Source: Penium margaritaceum (Eukaryota > Streptophyta > Zygnematophyceae > Desmidiales > Peniaceae). Taken from it: a stretch of 64,000 nt of DNA. The stretch covers positions 19,405 to 83,404 of the forward strand of contig SZWC01006891.1 in NCBI GenBank assembly GCA_023375785.1. Reading direction: 5' to 3'. Below the pieces are notes generated by a model, which saw only the letters and a list, made by a program, of their open reading frames with translations, searched no databases and was not told where the DNA came from. Positions 1-8,597 of the stretch are shown here, in pieces (the stretch's first letter is position 1; every line of letters starts with the position of its first letter). A program made the position numbers and the translations under genes.

Positions 1-330
1 GTACGGTTGTCACCGACAACAACTGCGCCATTCGATGGCTCGTACTTCAGGCCAACCTGTCGGGTAAAGCCAAGGCTAACAAAAGAGTCGTCCCCTCCAG
101 TGTCAGCCAGTACGTTCACGGGAGCACCAGCTAGGTGTCCTTTGAACTGCATCGTCATGTTGCCTCCACTCTTCCGAGTGAACAGACTCGACGACGGTAA
201 GCCGAGTTTGTGATAAACACGGAATCTGTACGACGGGCGTCGCAACTCCCATGATTCACCCACTCGAGTCCACATCTTGTGGGCACGTGTGAATTCGGCC
301 AGCACCTTCCAGTCTTTGAATTTCTCTGGG
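1..330 (-). pseudogene. pol: A1 retropepsin-like protease, partial
   Basis: On the minus strand this frame reads through a pol linker containing PEKFKDWKVLAEF and reaches NVLADTGGDDSFVS at about positions 76-135. The DTG triad followed by a hydrophobic stretch is the active-site signature of retroviral-type aspartic proteases, which cut the Gag-Pol polyprotein. The frame is open to the left edge. It is out of phase with the upstream pol ORF (331-633) because of a short TTGAA-type expansion near 364-379, so A1 may not make protease by simple read-through. In the A2 copy (about 29040-29110) the same motif has decayed to ANIGG, losing the catalytic Asp. Confidence 0.8.
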
Positions 331-633
331 TCAAAATCGTCGACTAAAGGTACTGCGAATGTGATTGAATTGAATTGAACTCATCGCTTTGAGGGCGTTT
401 GTTTCAATCACCGTGTTACACAACTCTTGCACAGTGGTTGGTGTTGCCACCACTAAGCAGGTTCGGTCATGCATCTCGTCTGGTGATGCAAGATTTAGTG
501 GGCAATGTCGATCAGCAAGTGCAGAATGAGGTTCAATGAGAGGGGAGAAAACAACAGAGAAAATTGAACTCGTCAAAAACTCAAATTGTTTAACATCCTC
601 GTCTGAAAACATGAACTCACACTCGTGATCCAC
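331..633 (-). CDS. pol: A1 pol N-terminal ORF, function unknown
   Basis: This 100-codon ORF lies 32 bp downstream of gag in a different frame and precedes the protease. It has no catalytic motif I recognise. A decayed equivalent follows gag in A2 (about 28640-28830), with shared wording such as DKMHD/DEMHDRTCLVVATPTT and ETNALKAMSS, so it is a genuine part of the element and not a chance frame. It ends prematurely relative to A2: A1 carries an extra run (ATTCAATTCA, three TTCAA-like units) after the AMSS codons, which shifts the frame and introduces a stop. Expression would require a gag-pol frameshift or a separate start; neither can be shown from the sequence. Confidence 0.6.
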   Translation of the reverse strand: MDHECEFMFSDEDVKQFEFLTSSIFSVVFSPLIEPHSALADRHCPLNLASPDEMHDRTCLVVATPTTVQELCNTVIETNALKAMSSIQFNHIRSTFSRRF

Positions 634-665
634 TTTTACCCCTGAGTGGTCCCCACTGACGTCAC

Positions 666-2735
666 TCAGGGGTGGGGAAAACCCGCCCCACGGCCCTGTC
701 CGTTACCATGGCCGGGCCCATTGCCGCGAACGCGACCCTGTCCACGGCCTTGTCCGCGGCCTCCTGCTGCACCATCCCCACGAGGTGCTGCTACTGCAGC
801 TAGCGCCGCGACCTTTTGTCCACCACCAGCAGCCTCAGGGCATTGAGCCCTAAAGTGGCCCGGCTGCATGCAGTCGTGGCAGAGCCCTTCGCGGAAGGCT
901 GCGTTGCGACGCTCACGCGCCGCCTGCAGCTCGTCATTCTCGCGGCTGCGCTTGTTGTTGGGACCCTTGTATCCACCAGCCTTCTTGGCCGGAGGGTTTG
1001 TAGGCTGCTTGCCCTTGGCCCCGCCCTGCTGTCCAGCTGACCCACCAGCCCCTACAGCGTCCACGCGCATGTCGCGCCCCTGATGTGCACGCGCGTTCGG
1101 TCGTGCATCAGAGTAGTGTTTCGGGTTTGTCGAATACACTTCGCTCATGTAGTCGCGCAACGCCCTCCAGCTTGTCCAAGCTTGGCCAGTGGCTGTCGTG
1201 GTGGTCTTGTCCTGCAGCTTCTCGCTGGCGAGACCATCACGCAAGTACTCTAGCAGCATGCACTCTGGGTACTTGAACGTCTGAGTCCCATCCCCCTCGG
1301 TGAAGCTTTCGGCTTCCTCCACGAGGGCGGTGAACTCGCTCAAGTAGGATTCGAGCGAGCTGCCCAGCTGCCTGAAGTCCTTGATCTTGTGGAAGGCGTG
1401 TTGCGCCTCCTCACGTTGGGTGCACTTCTTGTGCATGATCGCGCAGAAAGCCTCCCACAGCATGGGCTGCCACTCGAGGTGCGGCTGCTGCGTAGTCCAC
1501 TCCTTGACCACGTACTTGAAGAGTTTGTCTTCAAGCCGCGTCGTGGCAAGGTCGCCCCGCTGACTGAGTGGATCCTTGTGGACACGTAGGACGTGCTCCA
1601 TGCGGTTCAGCCAGTCGGTCAGCTTCACGCCCTTCCGGAAGATCTCCACACTGTGGAGGAAGGACGTGTTCATGACCGACCCCGAAGTCGTCGAGGTAGG
1701 CAAGTCGTCGCTGCCGCCGGCAGTGGCCTCCGCAGCTGCGGCACGCTGCACTTGCTGCTGCATCTGCACCTGGGTCACGCTCTGCAACGTCTTGTCGAGG
1801 TCGTTGCATCGGCGGCTTGCCTCATGGGCGGCCAGGCGCTGCAGCTGACGATCACGGTCAAGGTCCATGATGCTCTGCCCGACGTGGGCCAGCAGGTTGG
1901 CGAACGCGAACTTGAGCTCTGATGTCGTCAGAGCATCGGCGATAGCCTCCAGGGCCTCGCGTTGTCCGTGCACCCTTACCCACTGCAAGAGGGTACGGTT
2001 CGCGTACACGCCTCCAAGGAGTCCCACCTTTCGGAGGAGACTGTCGTCGGCGACGACGCTGGAGTGGGCGCTACCTTGCCCCATTGCGGCCGCATCGTAG
2101 GAAGGAGGGTCCGCCCCCATTCCTCTGAGTGGCGCCGTATCTCCACCACCGGTGGTGATCTTGAGTCGGCCTGCGGCCTCGGCAGCAAACTCCGCGAGCC
2201 TACGACGGTCATCGCGAATTGCCTTCGCGGCAACGTCGTCCGGCTCATTCTCACGGGAACTTCCCGTGTGGCTGCTTTCAACGCCCTTGCTGCTTTCGGC
2301 AGTCTCGCTGCCGTTGGCAGCTTCAGGCGATGCGACGAGCGTCTTGCCCTTCTCGAGCAATCGGCTCAAGTTCATCGCACGACGATGGCAATGGTCGCGA
2401 TCCTCGTCGCCTTCGCCATCGTCGACGTCGTGCTCGTCGTCGGGGTCCTCCTCCGGAAGATCCTCCTCCATCGCGTCGTCCGTCGCATGGGGGTCGCCCA
2501 TGTGCGCGTCGACGTGCTCGTCGAGCACCTTTGCGGCCTCCGCACGCTTCTCGGTGTCGCCGAGGTTGGCGTCGGTTGTCTTAGGCAGTAGGGTTTCCCT
2601 TGGCGGCACGGTTGCCTTTGGGTTGGCAACCGTGCTCGCGGCGGCGGCTCCCAAAACTTGGAGTCCGCCGAGAGCTCGTGGTGACGCTGTCACCACCTTG
2701 CCCTTGTTGGTCTTAGACGGTCCGGCACTTGCCAT
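666..2735 (-). CDS. gag: Gypsy A1 Gag polyprotein, intact
   Basis: This is a 689-residue Gag, the structural protein that assembles retrotransposon particles and packages RNA. The N-terminal third is low complexity with a strongly acidic tract (about residues 88-115, EEDLPEEDPDDEHD). A retrotransposon-gag-like helical region follows (about 355-560; FRKGVKLTDWLNRMEHVL through WTSWRALRDYMSEVY). One CCHC zinc knuckle, CHDCMQPGHFRAQC, sits at residues 619-632, and the C terminus is Arg/Gly-rich (GRGQGRGQGRVRG). The start is the first Met after the leader, and A2 begins at the matching codon. The frame ends in TGA and has no internal stop. The reading frame is open, which suggests a comparatively recent insertion. 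Confidence 0.9.
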   Translation of the reverse strand: MASAGPSKTNKGKVVTASPRALGGLQVLGAAAASTVANPKATVPPRETLLPKTTDANLGDTEKRAEAAKVLDEHVDAHMGDPHATDDAMEEDLPEEDPDDEHDVDDGEGDEDRDHCHRRAMNLSRLLEKGKTLVASPEAANGSETAESSKGVESSHTGSSRENEPDDVAAKAIRDDRRRLAEFAAEAAGRLKITTGGGDTAPLRGMGADPPSYDAAAMGQGSAHSSVVADDSLLRKVGLLGGVYANRTLLQWVRVHGQREALEAIADALTTSELKFAFANLLAHVGQSIMDLDRDRQLQRLAAHEASRRCNDLDKTLQSVTQVQMQQQVQRAAAAEATAGGSDDLPTSTTSGSVMNTSFLHSVEIFRKGVKLTDWLNRMEHVLRVHKDPLSQRGDLATTRLEDKLFKYVVKEWTTQQPHLEWQPMLWEAFCAIMHKKCTQREEAQHAFHKIKDFRQLGSSLESYLSEFTALVEEAESFTEGDGTQTFKYPECMLLEYLRDGLASEKLQDKTTTTATGQAWTSWRALRDYMSEVYSTNPKHYSDARPNARAHQGRDMRVDAVGAGGSAGQQGGAKGKQPTNPPAKKAGGYKGPNNKRSRENDELQAARERRNAAFREGLCHDCMQPGHFRAQCPEAAGGGQKVAALAAVAAPRGDGAAGGRGQGRGQGRVRGNGPGHGNGQGRGAGFPHP

Positions 2736-3587
2736 CCCGTCGCTCGTGTAACTAGCACGTGAAGGTTGTTGTGAGGATCACCCCACAACGAGGAGGAATC
2801 GCCTCCTAAGACGTTGCTCTCACGATCGGTGAGGCAATTTCAATTTAAACTTCTATTTTCCTAGGCCGTCACGTCGGCACAAGGTCGTGGGTTTAGAAAC
2901 TAGTCCTCCTAAGCCGTGACTCACGGCACTTGGTAGCAACTAGGATCTAGGAAAACAGAAAATCATAATACAAGGGAGTAACAAGGAGTGTGAGTATCGC
3001 TCACAAACTAAGCCAAAGAACAAGAAGGCAAACAAGTACAAAGTCAAGAACGAAAAGACTACTTTTCTTCTTGTCTTCTTGTCTTCTTCTCTTCTGGTCT
3101 TCCTTGGTCTCTTCTTGCGTCTTGTTGTCACGTCTCGCGCCCCTTGGCGGCGTCCTCCTTGAGCCGGCGGCGTTGGGGGAGCCGCCAAAAATCCACAAGG
3201 TGTCTCCCACCTTCTTTTTAGGGTTCTCTCAGGCCGTGAGAGTCCTTAAGCTTGGGAAGGGGCGCTGTCCAAATTTTTTGGATCAAGGGGTTTTGAAGGA
3301 GCCTTCAAAATGAGGAGGATTTTGTGGTTTTGGAGGGTGGGAACTCCCCAACCCGCCCCACAAAAATCTTCCTAGCCCCCTGGAAGTGAAGAGAGGCTAG
3401 AAGTAAAGGTCTCCACAAAGTAGAGCTTTTTTCAAGCTCTCTAACGCACTTTACGGCACTTCAATCCGTGAAGAGTAGACGCCGTAGTCCCTTATGGTGT
3501 TTCTGCTGCTGCTTGTAGCTGCCGGCGGCGTTTTATCTATGTCGTAGCCGCCGTTTCCGTCGAACCCTTGGTCGCGAGGGTCGTCTC
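2736..3587 (-). other. A1 5' leader
   Basis: This is 852 bp between primer site and gag start. I see no conserved ORF; short frames on either strand are low complexity (a CTTCTT-rich run near 3060-3120). The spacing matches the leader of A2 (25568-26484), so it is probably the packaging/untranslated leader. Confidence 0.6.
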
Positions 3588-3599
3588 GCTCTGATACCA
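3588..3599 (-). promoter_or_regulatory. A1 primer-binding site
   Basis: The minus strand reads TGGTATCAGAGC one base after the LTR end. This is the complement of the 3' end of plant initiator tRNA-Met, including the CCA tail. It primes minus-strand DNA synthesis and confirms both the element's orientation and the LTR boundary at 3601. Confidence 0.92.
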
Positions 3600-3600
3600 C

Positions 3601-4300
3601 TGTAACGCGTCGGATCTCCAGCTCCTGCTCTGAAGTCGTCGTCGGAGTTCGCACAATCGCGTTCTCAGTCCGCGTCAGGGGCTTACCCCCTTCGCAAGAC
3701 TGAGGGGCAATCGTCATCAACGACCCAGAGCAGGGAGACTCGAATATTTCGAGTCTCCGGAGGCCCATTTCCGTTTTTAAGCAAACCCCTGGTTTTGGGA
3801 CCCAAACCGGGGGTTTTTACCTCGAACTCGTGTGTTCGCACGAGTTATTCCGTTTGTTTTACGTCAAAGTTTGTCATAAACGAAATTCGAGTTTCGTTTT
3901 GTCGTTCTAGCGCGAAATCGTTGCGTGCGAGGCACGCTGGCGATTTCGCGCCAGGCATTTTGTCCTCACCCTCGCTCCCCCTATCCCTCGTCCTCTCTTG
4001 CTCGTTTTGCAAGGAGGGCGAGGGGGGACGAGGGCACGAGGCCACGAGGCCTAGCCCTCGAGGCCCTCGTGGCCTCTCAGCCGCAGATCCGGCTGAGGCC
4101 GCGATCGGCGGCTGGCGGCTGGCCGGCCGGTGGCCGGCCGGTCGCTTGGCCGGCCGCCGGCCGTCCAGCCGGCCGGCAGCGAGCTGGCCGACGGCCAGCA
4201 AACTGCTGGCCGCCGGCCAGCCCTCGCTGACGCGAGGGGTGGTGCGCAACCACCCCTCGCATCAGCGAGGAGGGAGGGCCGAACCGGCCCTCCCGCTACA
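3601..4300 (-). repeat. A1 5' LTR
   Basis: This is a 700-bp LTR with TGTA...TACA termini (minus strand TGTAGCGGG to CGCGTTACA), flanked on the inside by a primer site and on the outside by copia B coding sequence. It carries a very GC-rich GGCCGGCC cluster (about 4108-4200) and a strong hairpin (4222-4270). Compared with the A2 LTRs (24807-25553 and 35319-36058), it lacks about 40 bp at its U3 tip. Confidence 0.88.
4222..4270. other. 22-bp hairpin in A1 LTR
   Basis: The arms 4222-4243 and 4249-4270 pair at 21 of 22 positions around a 5-nt loop (GCGCA). The same position in the A2 LTRs also folds, with different arm sequence. Confidence 0.8.
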
Positions 4301-5294
4301 CCAGACTTTCACCGCTATTCTGGTTTACGTCGACAATCTCCTCATTGCGTTGCTTGACAAGGCTGCTATCCAGCGCGTTAAGGTACTGTTGCACGCCGCC
4401 TACCAGATGGAGGATCTCGGATTTGCCAGAGTCTTCCTGGGCATAGAGCTCGAGCATGATCGCTCCCAGGGTATCCTGCACATCCACCAAGCCGCCTATG
4501 TACAGACTCTGTCCACCCGCTTTGCGAAGGACCTGCCACTCGTGCGGAGCGCATCCTCACCCATGTCACCCGATGGCCAGGTGAAGCTGAAGAATTATGA
4601 CCCAGCTGTTGTGGGGGAGCCAGTTGACGTGACGACGTACTTGCGAGTCATCGGGTCACTAATGTTCCTGGGAACGACGACGCGCCCAGACATCGCGTTC
4701 GCCGTCAACCTCCTGGCCGAGTTCTCTCAGGAGCCGTGTCACCTCCACTACGAGGCCGCAATCCGAGTACTGCGCTATGTCCTCTCGACTCCTCGGCGAG
4801 GTCTCATGTTCCGCCGTCAGCCGTCTATTGTTGTAGTGGGATACATCGACAGTGACTGGGCCGGCAGTCCGGACGATAAGAGTCGCATATGCTGGATCTT
4901 TCTGATTGGCGGCACATCTGTGTCCTGGTGCAGTGGCAAACAGGGGTGCATTGCACGTAGCACTGCTAAGGCTGAGGATGTGGCTCTTGGCTCAGGCGCG
5001 TGTGAGAGTGTGTGGCTGCGTCGTTTGTTGTCCGAGTTGCGTCAGCCTGTCGCATCCATCACGTTGCATAATGACAATGAGAGTGCCATGGCCATCGTCG
5101 ACAATGACGGCATGGATCACACATGCACAAAGCACATCAACGTTGAGTATCACTATGTGCGTTTGTTGTTGCATGACGGCAGCATCAACATCGTGTGGGT
5201 TGAGACAGCATGAGAGTTGGTTGACTTCTTGACCAAGGCACTGAAGCGTGACTCGTTCAAGAAGGCTATGAGTTTAGTCGGTGTGCGTCCGTGA
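4301..5294 (+). pseudogene. pol: Copia B reverse transcriptase/RNase H, 5'-truncated
   Basis: This is the C-terminal part of a Ty1/copia Pol. It opens at the RT catalytic block, where LVYVDNLLIA replaces the usual YVDD, so the second Asp is lost. Copia RT landmarks follow: RVFLGIEL, YLRVIGSLMFLGTTTRPDIAFAVNLLAEF, then the RNase H domain with DSDWAGSPDDKSR, STAKAEDVAL and TKHINVEYHYVR. A TGA at 5212-5214 interrupts the frame, and the last codons (ELVDFLTKALKR) continue to the stop at 5292. Everything upstream was displaced by insertion of A1. The frame runs on uninterrupted into the A1 LTR, but that fusion is accidental. Copia D (minus strand, 43-47 kb) is a relative with the same HxHQAAYV block. 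Confidence 0.85.
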
Positions 5295-5391
5295 GTTTCT
5301 CTCTTTGTCCTTGCTTGCATCTCTGCGTGGTCAGGGGGAGTCTGGTCATTGTCTGTGTCTCTGCCCGCACATGTGCACTACGCCTGTGAGT

Positions 5392-5401
5392 CATGGGGGA
5401 G
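5392..5401 (+). promoter_or_regulatory. Copia B polypurine tract
   Basis: ATGGGGGAG lies directly before TGTTGG, the usual copia LTR start. This arrangement primes plus-strand synthesis at the 3' LTR. Element D has a similar CATGGAGGAG before its own TGTTGG. Confidence 0.7.
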
Positions 5402-6125
5402 TGTTGGTTCTTGTGCATCTCTTGTTTTACTCTATTGTGTCCTCCCGACTTGTGTACATTGACGTGCACATGAATGACGGCGAGACTCGACGCCGCTAGA
5501 GTGTTGCTCGGTGGAGCCGACGCACGCTGAGGCCCACGCACTGTTTGTTGAAGCCTCCTCCCTACGGCGATGCGCTCAGCTCCATCGGCAGGCCTTCGCA
5601 GCGGTCGGGCCGTCGGCGGTCAGTGCCTCTACAGATGCTGTTTCCATGCACTCAGCATTGTTTTTGGTTGTGGCATTACGTCTGCATCGTCATGCTATGC
5701 CTAGGGTCCATGTCTCCTGCTGTGTGGCCATGCTTGACGTCACTGAGTGTCCTAAGCACTGCCCGGGTTTGGGCAGCCATAACTCTTCGCTACTATTTTT
5801 CTAGCTGATTCTGACCGCACGACTGCGTTCGCAGCGTCGATATTATGGTATGGTCTAGTTTTCAGGCAAAACGGACGATGCCCGGGTTTTGGGCTGTCGG
5901 GCGTCTGGCAGGGCTCACCGAGAAAACCCTGCCTGCCAGAAAACAGGTCTAGGACTGTTTTCTGATTGGCTGGTTAGCTGAGTAACAAGTTCTACACTAG
6001 TGGGGGGGAGCTAGAACTTGGAGGGGTCTCCCATTGTGGCTCACTCTTGATTCCTAATTAGTCACTGTCAGTTTTCACCTGCTTTGTGGCGCTAACACTA
6101 GCGCGAATGTTTCTGAGTAACAAAC
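5402..6125 (+). repeat. Copia B 3' LTR, right end uncertain
   Basis: Starts TGTTGGTTC immediately after the polypurine tract. No second copy is in the window, so the right end is not fixed; CA dinucleotides near 5997, 6069 and 6125 are candidates. A GC hairpin (CTGGCAGGG ... CCCTGCCTGCCAG) lies near 5907-5941. The short ORFs inside look incidental. Confidence 0.55.
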
Positions 6126-6239
6126 ATAGAGCTTTGAGACTTGGACTCTAGAGCAGCAGACTGAGGGGGCAGCTGACTTAAGCAACGAGCGTGGAAGCCC
6201 GCACGCTGCATCAACAACGCTGCTACCCCAACCTGCTGC

Positions 6240-6836
6240 CTAGGGTTTCCAGCTATGTGCGGCGTCATAGTCGTGCCATTTGACAAGATATTCTATTGTT
6301 TTGCTTCGTTGTCGATGGTCGAGGATGTCCTTGATGACGTACTCTGTGTCCTCGTCCACTTGAATAGGAGGATGGGGAGGGACATCCCTGCCGGGGAAGT
6401 TCTCTCCGGAGTCTCAATAGTGTTTGAGTGAGCTGACATGGAACTCCAAATGAACTTGCATAATGTCAAGGAGTTTCAGTCGTGCAACCACATGGGTTTG
6501 CATGCGCTTGATCTCAAACGGTCCAAACCATTGGGGTTTGAGCTTCGAACAGTCGGCTCCACAGAGTTCAATTTGCCGAGCTGAGAAGGATTTTGTCTCC
6601 AATGACAAAAACGTCATCGCTTTGATGTCGGTAAGTTGCTCGTTACATCTTTGCTTCTATCTTCGCGAGGGCTTGCCGTACTTCCTCCCAGATACTGGTG
6701 AAGTCTCGTCGTTCAACGTCGACTGCGGGAATGTTGCTACGACTTTGTAGTCCGGCTCATGTGGTGAGAAGTTTGCCATACACCACTTCAAATGGAGTTT
6801 TACTTGTTGCGGTGGTGTAGCGTACGGACCATTTTA
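6240..6836 (-). pseudogene. pol: Chromovirus K integrase C-terminus plus chromodomain
   Basis: On the minus strand this reads TPFEVVYGKLL (integrase core end), the linker FTSIWEEVRQAL, the integrase C-terminal GADCSKLKPQWFGPFEI and HVSSLKHY, then ENFPGRDVPPHPP and a chromodomain EYVIKDILDHRQRSKTIEYL ... KWHDYD. Chromodomains at the Pol C terminus mark chromoviruses and are thought to guide integration into heterochromatin. Several in-frame stops and one frame change make it a relic. It ends within the chromodomain at about 6240. It is closely similar to element G (41776-42315 and 59290-59480) and shows what G looked like before D split it. Confidence 0.82.
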
Positions 6837-6920
6837 GGATAAAAATGGTCTTGAAATGTTTACAGCATGTTTCAGGGTCTCAAGATTGGTGTCTCAAGGC
6901 GTTCTTGTCTGTAAAAACAA

Positions 6921-7257
6921 TGTAAGGGCTAGAGTCTAGGTCAACTCTAGTCCAGAAACTACCTTTAGTGTGGATTTGGGACGAGAGGAGTATCACGATG
7001 GAGATTCCATCGCGTCACTCCTCCTCCACCCCTTGAGCACCGCTAGGCCCTATTTCCACGTGGCTGTGCCAAGTGGAAGGATTAGGCTAGGATGCATGTT
7101 TTGACATCCGTGCCCATGACGACCGTGTCCGTTTTGCCGTGACGCATCTCAGCCAAAATGTCTGAAGCAGTCTATTACTTGGCCTCTTTGGACTGACTAC
7201 TTTGAGGGCTTTCGTTTTGGTCCTGTAGTTTGTCGCAAAACGGCCAGAGTTACTACA
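6921..7257 (+). repeat. Orphan LTR L
   Basis: A candidate LTR of about 337 bp (TGTAAGGG to TTACTACA) placed by the perfect primer site that follows it. The left end is inferred from the TGTA/TACA symmetry only. It contains a nested hairpin (6985-7023; GAGGAGT/ACTCCTC outside, CGATGGA/TCCATCG inside). It faces the opposite way to fragment K, so it is not K's LTR. Confidence 0.55.
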
Positions 7258-7258
7258 C

Positions 7259-7270
7259 TGGTATCAGAGC
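7259..7270 (+). promoter_or_regulatory. LTR L primer-binding site
   Basis: TGGTATCAGAGC matches perfectly the complement of the 3' end of initiator tRNA-Met, one base after the LTR terminal CA. Confidence 0.85.
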
Positions 7271-7749
7271 CAGACTTCCACAAATCTTTGATTTTTAAAT
7301 CCATCCGACCGTTCCTTCTTCGTCAAAGCCATTGCTACTCGTCGATCGGGTAATTGCAACAAGAGAATGGAGAAAAACGCGCGTTGATGGAGTCGATGGA
7401 CTCGCTATGAGCCGACAGCCCATCCGTGAACGCCGTCCAACCAGCGGCAACAAGCTATCTCACTTCTCTGGCTCTCTTGCTTGCTCACCCACCCAATGCG
7501 TCGGCGAGTTAAAAAAAAGGGAGAGAAAAAAGAAGCAAAAAGAGTGATAACAAACGATGCCCGAACGAGTCACTCGCTTGCTAGTTTGACAAGTAGCCTG
7601 ACGAGCTCGCTGATTGAGCCGGCAGACCCACCAGCAAAGGGCGACCCTGAGGCCGACCCTGAGGGCCGACCCTGAGGGGGAGGATCACCCCCCCTCCATC
7701 CCATGGCAAGGATGGAGTGGGGGTGATCCTCCCCTCTCCCTCTCCTCTC
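7271..7749 (+). other. Leader after LTR L, with hairpin
   Basis: No recognisable coding. It includes GACCCTGAGGCC-type direct repeats (about 7630-7680) and a 21-bp hairpin: arms 7681-7701 and 7710-7730 pair at 20 of 21 positions around an 8-nt loop. This hairpin abuts the minisatellite. Confidence 0.6.
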
Positions 7750-8264
7750 AGGCGCCGACGACACTAGGAAGGGACAAAAGAGAGGCGCTCCCCTCTCCCC
7801 CGTCCTCTCAGGCATCGAAAGCGCTAGGAAGGGAGAGAGGGAACGGCACTCTCCTGTCCCTCCTCTTCTTAGGCGCCGGCGGTGCTAGGAAGGGAGAGAG
7901 GGAGCGGCAGTCCCCTCTCTCCACTCCTCTCAGGCACCGACGGCGCTAGGAGGGGCGAGAAGGAGCGGCACTCCCCTCTCTCCCATCGTCTCAGGCGCCG
8001 ATGGTGCTATGAAGGGAGAGAGGGAGCGGCACTCCCCTCTCCCCCCTCCTCTCAGGCACCGACGATGCTGGGAAGGGAGAGAGGGGGTAGCACTCCCCTC
8101 TCTTCCCTCCTCTTAGGCACCGATAACACTAAGAAGGTAGAGAGGGAACATCACTTCCCTCTCCCCCGTCCTCTCAAGCGCCGACGGCGCTAGGAAGGGA
8201 GAGTGGGAGCAAAAATCCCCTCTCCCCCTCCTCGCAGGCACCGGCAACACAAGGAAAGGAGCAG
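7750..8264. repeat. 61-bp minisatellite
   Basis: About eight and a half tandem units start with GGCRCCGAyG-like sequence at 7751, 7811, 7872, 7933, 7994, 8055, 8116, 8177 and 8238, giving a period of 61 bp (60 once). The unit core is CTAGGAAGGGAGAGAGGGAG followed by a C/T-rich run. Because 61 is not divisible by 3, the apparent proline/serine ORFs here are artefacts. Copies differ at several positions each. Confidence 0.95.
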
Positions 8265-8597
8265 GAAGTTAGCCTAGCCCGAAAATTGGGTGTTGGGCGG
8301 GTGGAATCTGGTACCTGCCATGGGTGGCGGGATAATCCACCGCCAGTGATCCGAGTTCGTTCCAAATGAGCTCCAAATGCACCAGGGGTATGAATGAGAT
8401 AACCTCCTTGACCAAGGTGAACACCTCCTTGACTTCTGGGCGAGGAAAGGTGCTTCGACGGGTCATCATCGAAGCGCCTCCTGTTGCCTAACGTGCAAGG
8501 CAAGGTGGGCGGCTCCACCAAGGATTACTTCGACGGCCGTAGCAGGGGCTCTACTGCTCCGTTTTGGGCGTGCTTGGATGCGTTGGAAAGCTTCAAT

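Larger units (their letters stand above)
1..4300 (-). mobile_element. Ty3/gypsy element A1, 5' portion
   Basis: Reading leftwards the order is 5' LTR (4300-3601), primer-binding site (3599-3588), leader, gag (2735-666), pol N-terminal ORF and an aspartic protease that runs off the left edge. This is the gag-protease-RT order of Ty3/gypsy elements. The element entered copia element B at its reverse transcriptase: the LTR ends at 4300 and copia coding resumes at 4301. A1 is the best preserved element here, since its gag is open over 689 codons. RT, integrase and the 3' LTR lie outside the window. Elements A2 (24807-36058) and its 3' LTR belong to the same family and are far more decayed. Confidence 0.9.

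Noticed and set aside
1962-2591. 209-codon plus-strand ORF opposite A1 gag
   Set aside because: It is the antisense shadow of a GC-rich gag whose own frame shows a zinc knuckle and a family relative.
3795-5213. A single 472-codon gene
   Set aside because: The first ~170 codons are the A1 LTR read backwards; only 4301 onward is copia Pol. The fusion arises from the insertion junction.
7614-8193. Proline/serine-rich protein genes in the minisatellite
   Set aside because: The unit length is not a multiple of 3, so frames rotate through the repeat; open frames on both strands result from low stop content.
7750-8264. CRISPR array
   Set aside because: The 61-bp units abut each other without unique spacers, and the setting is eukaryotic. 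It is a minisatellite.
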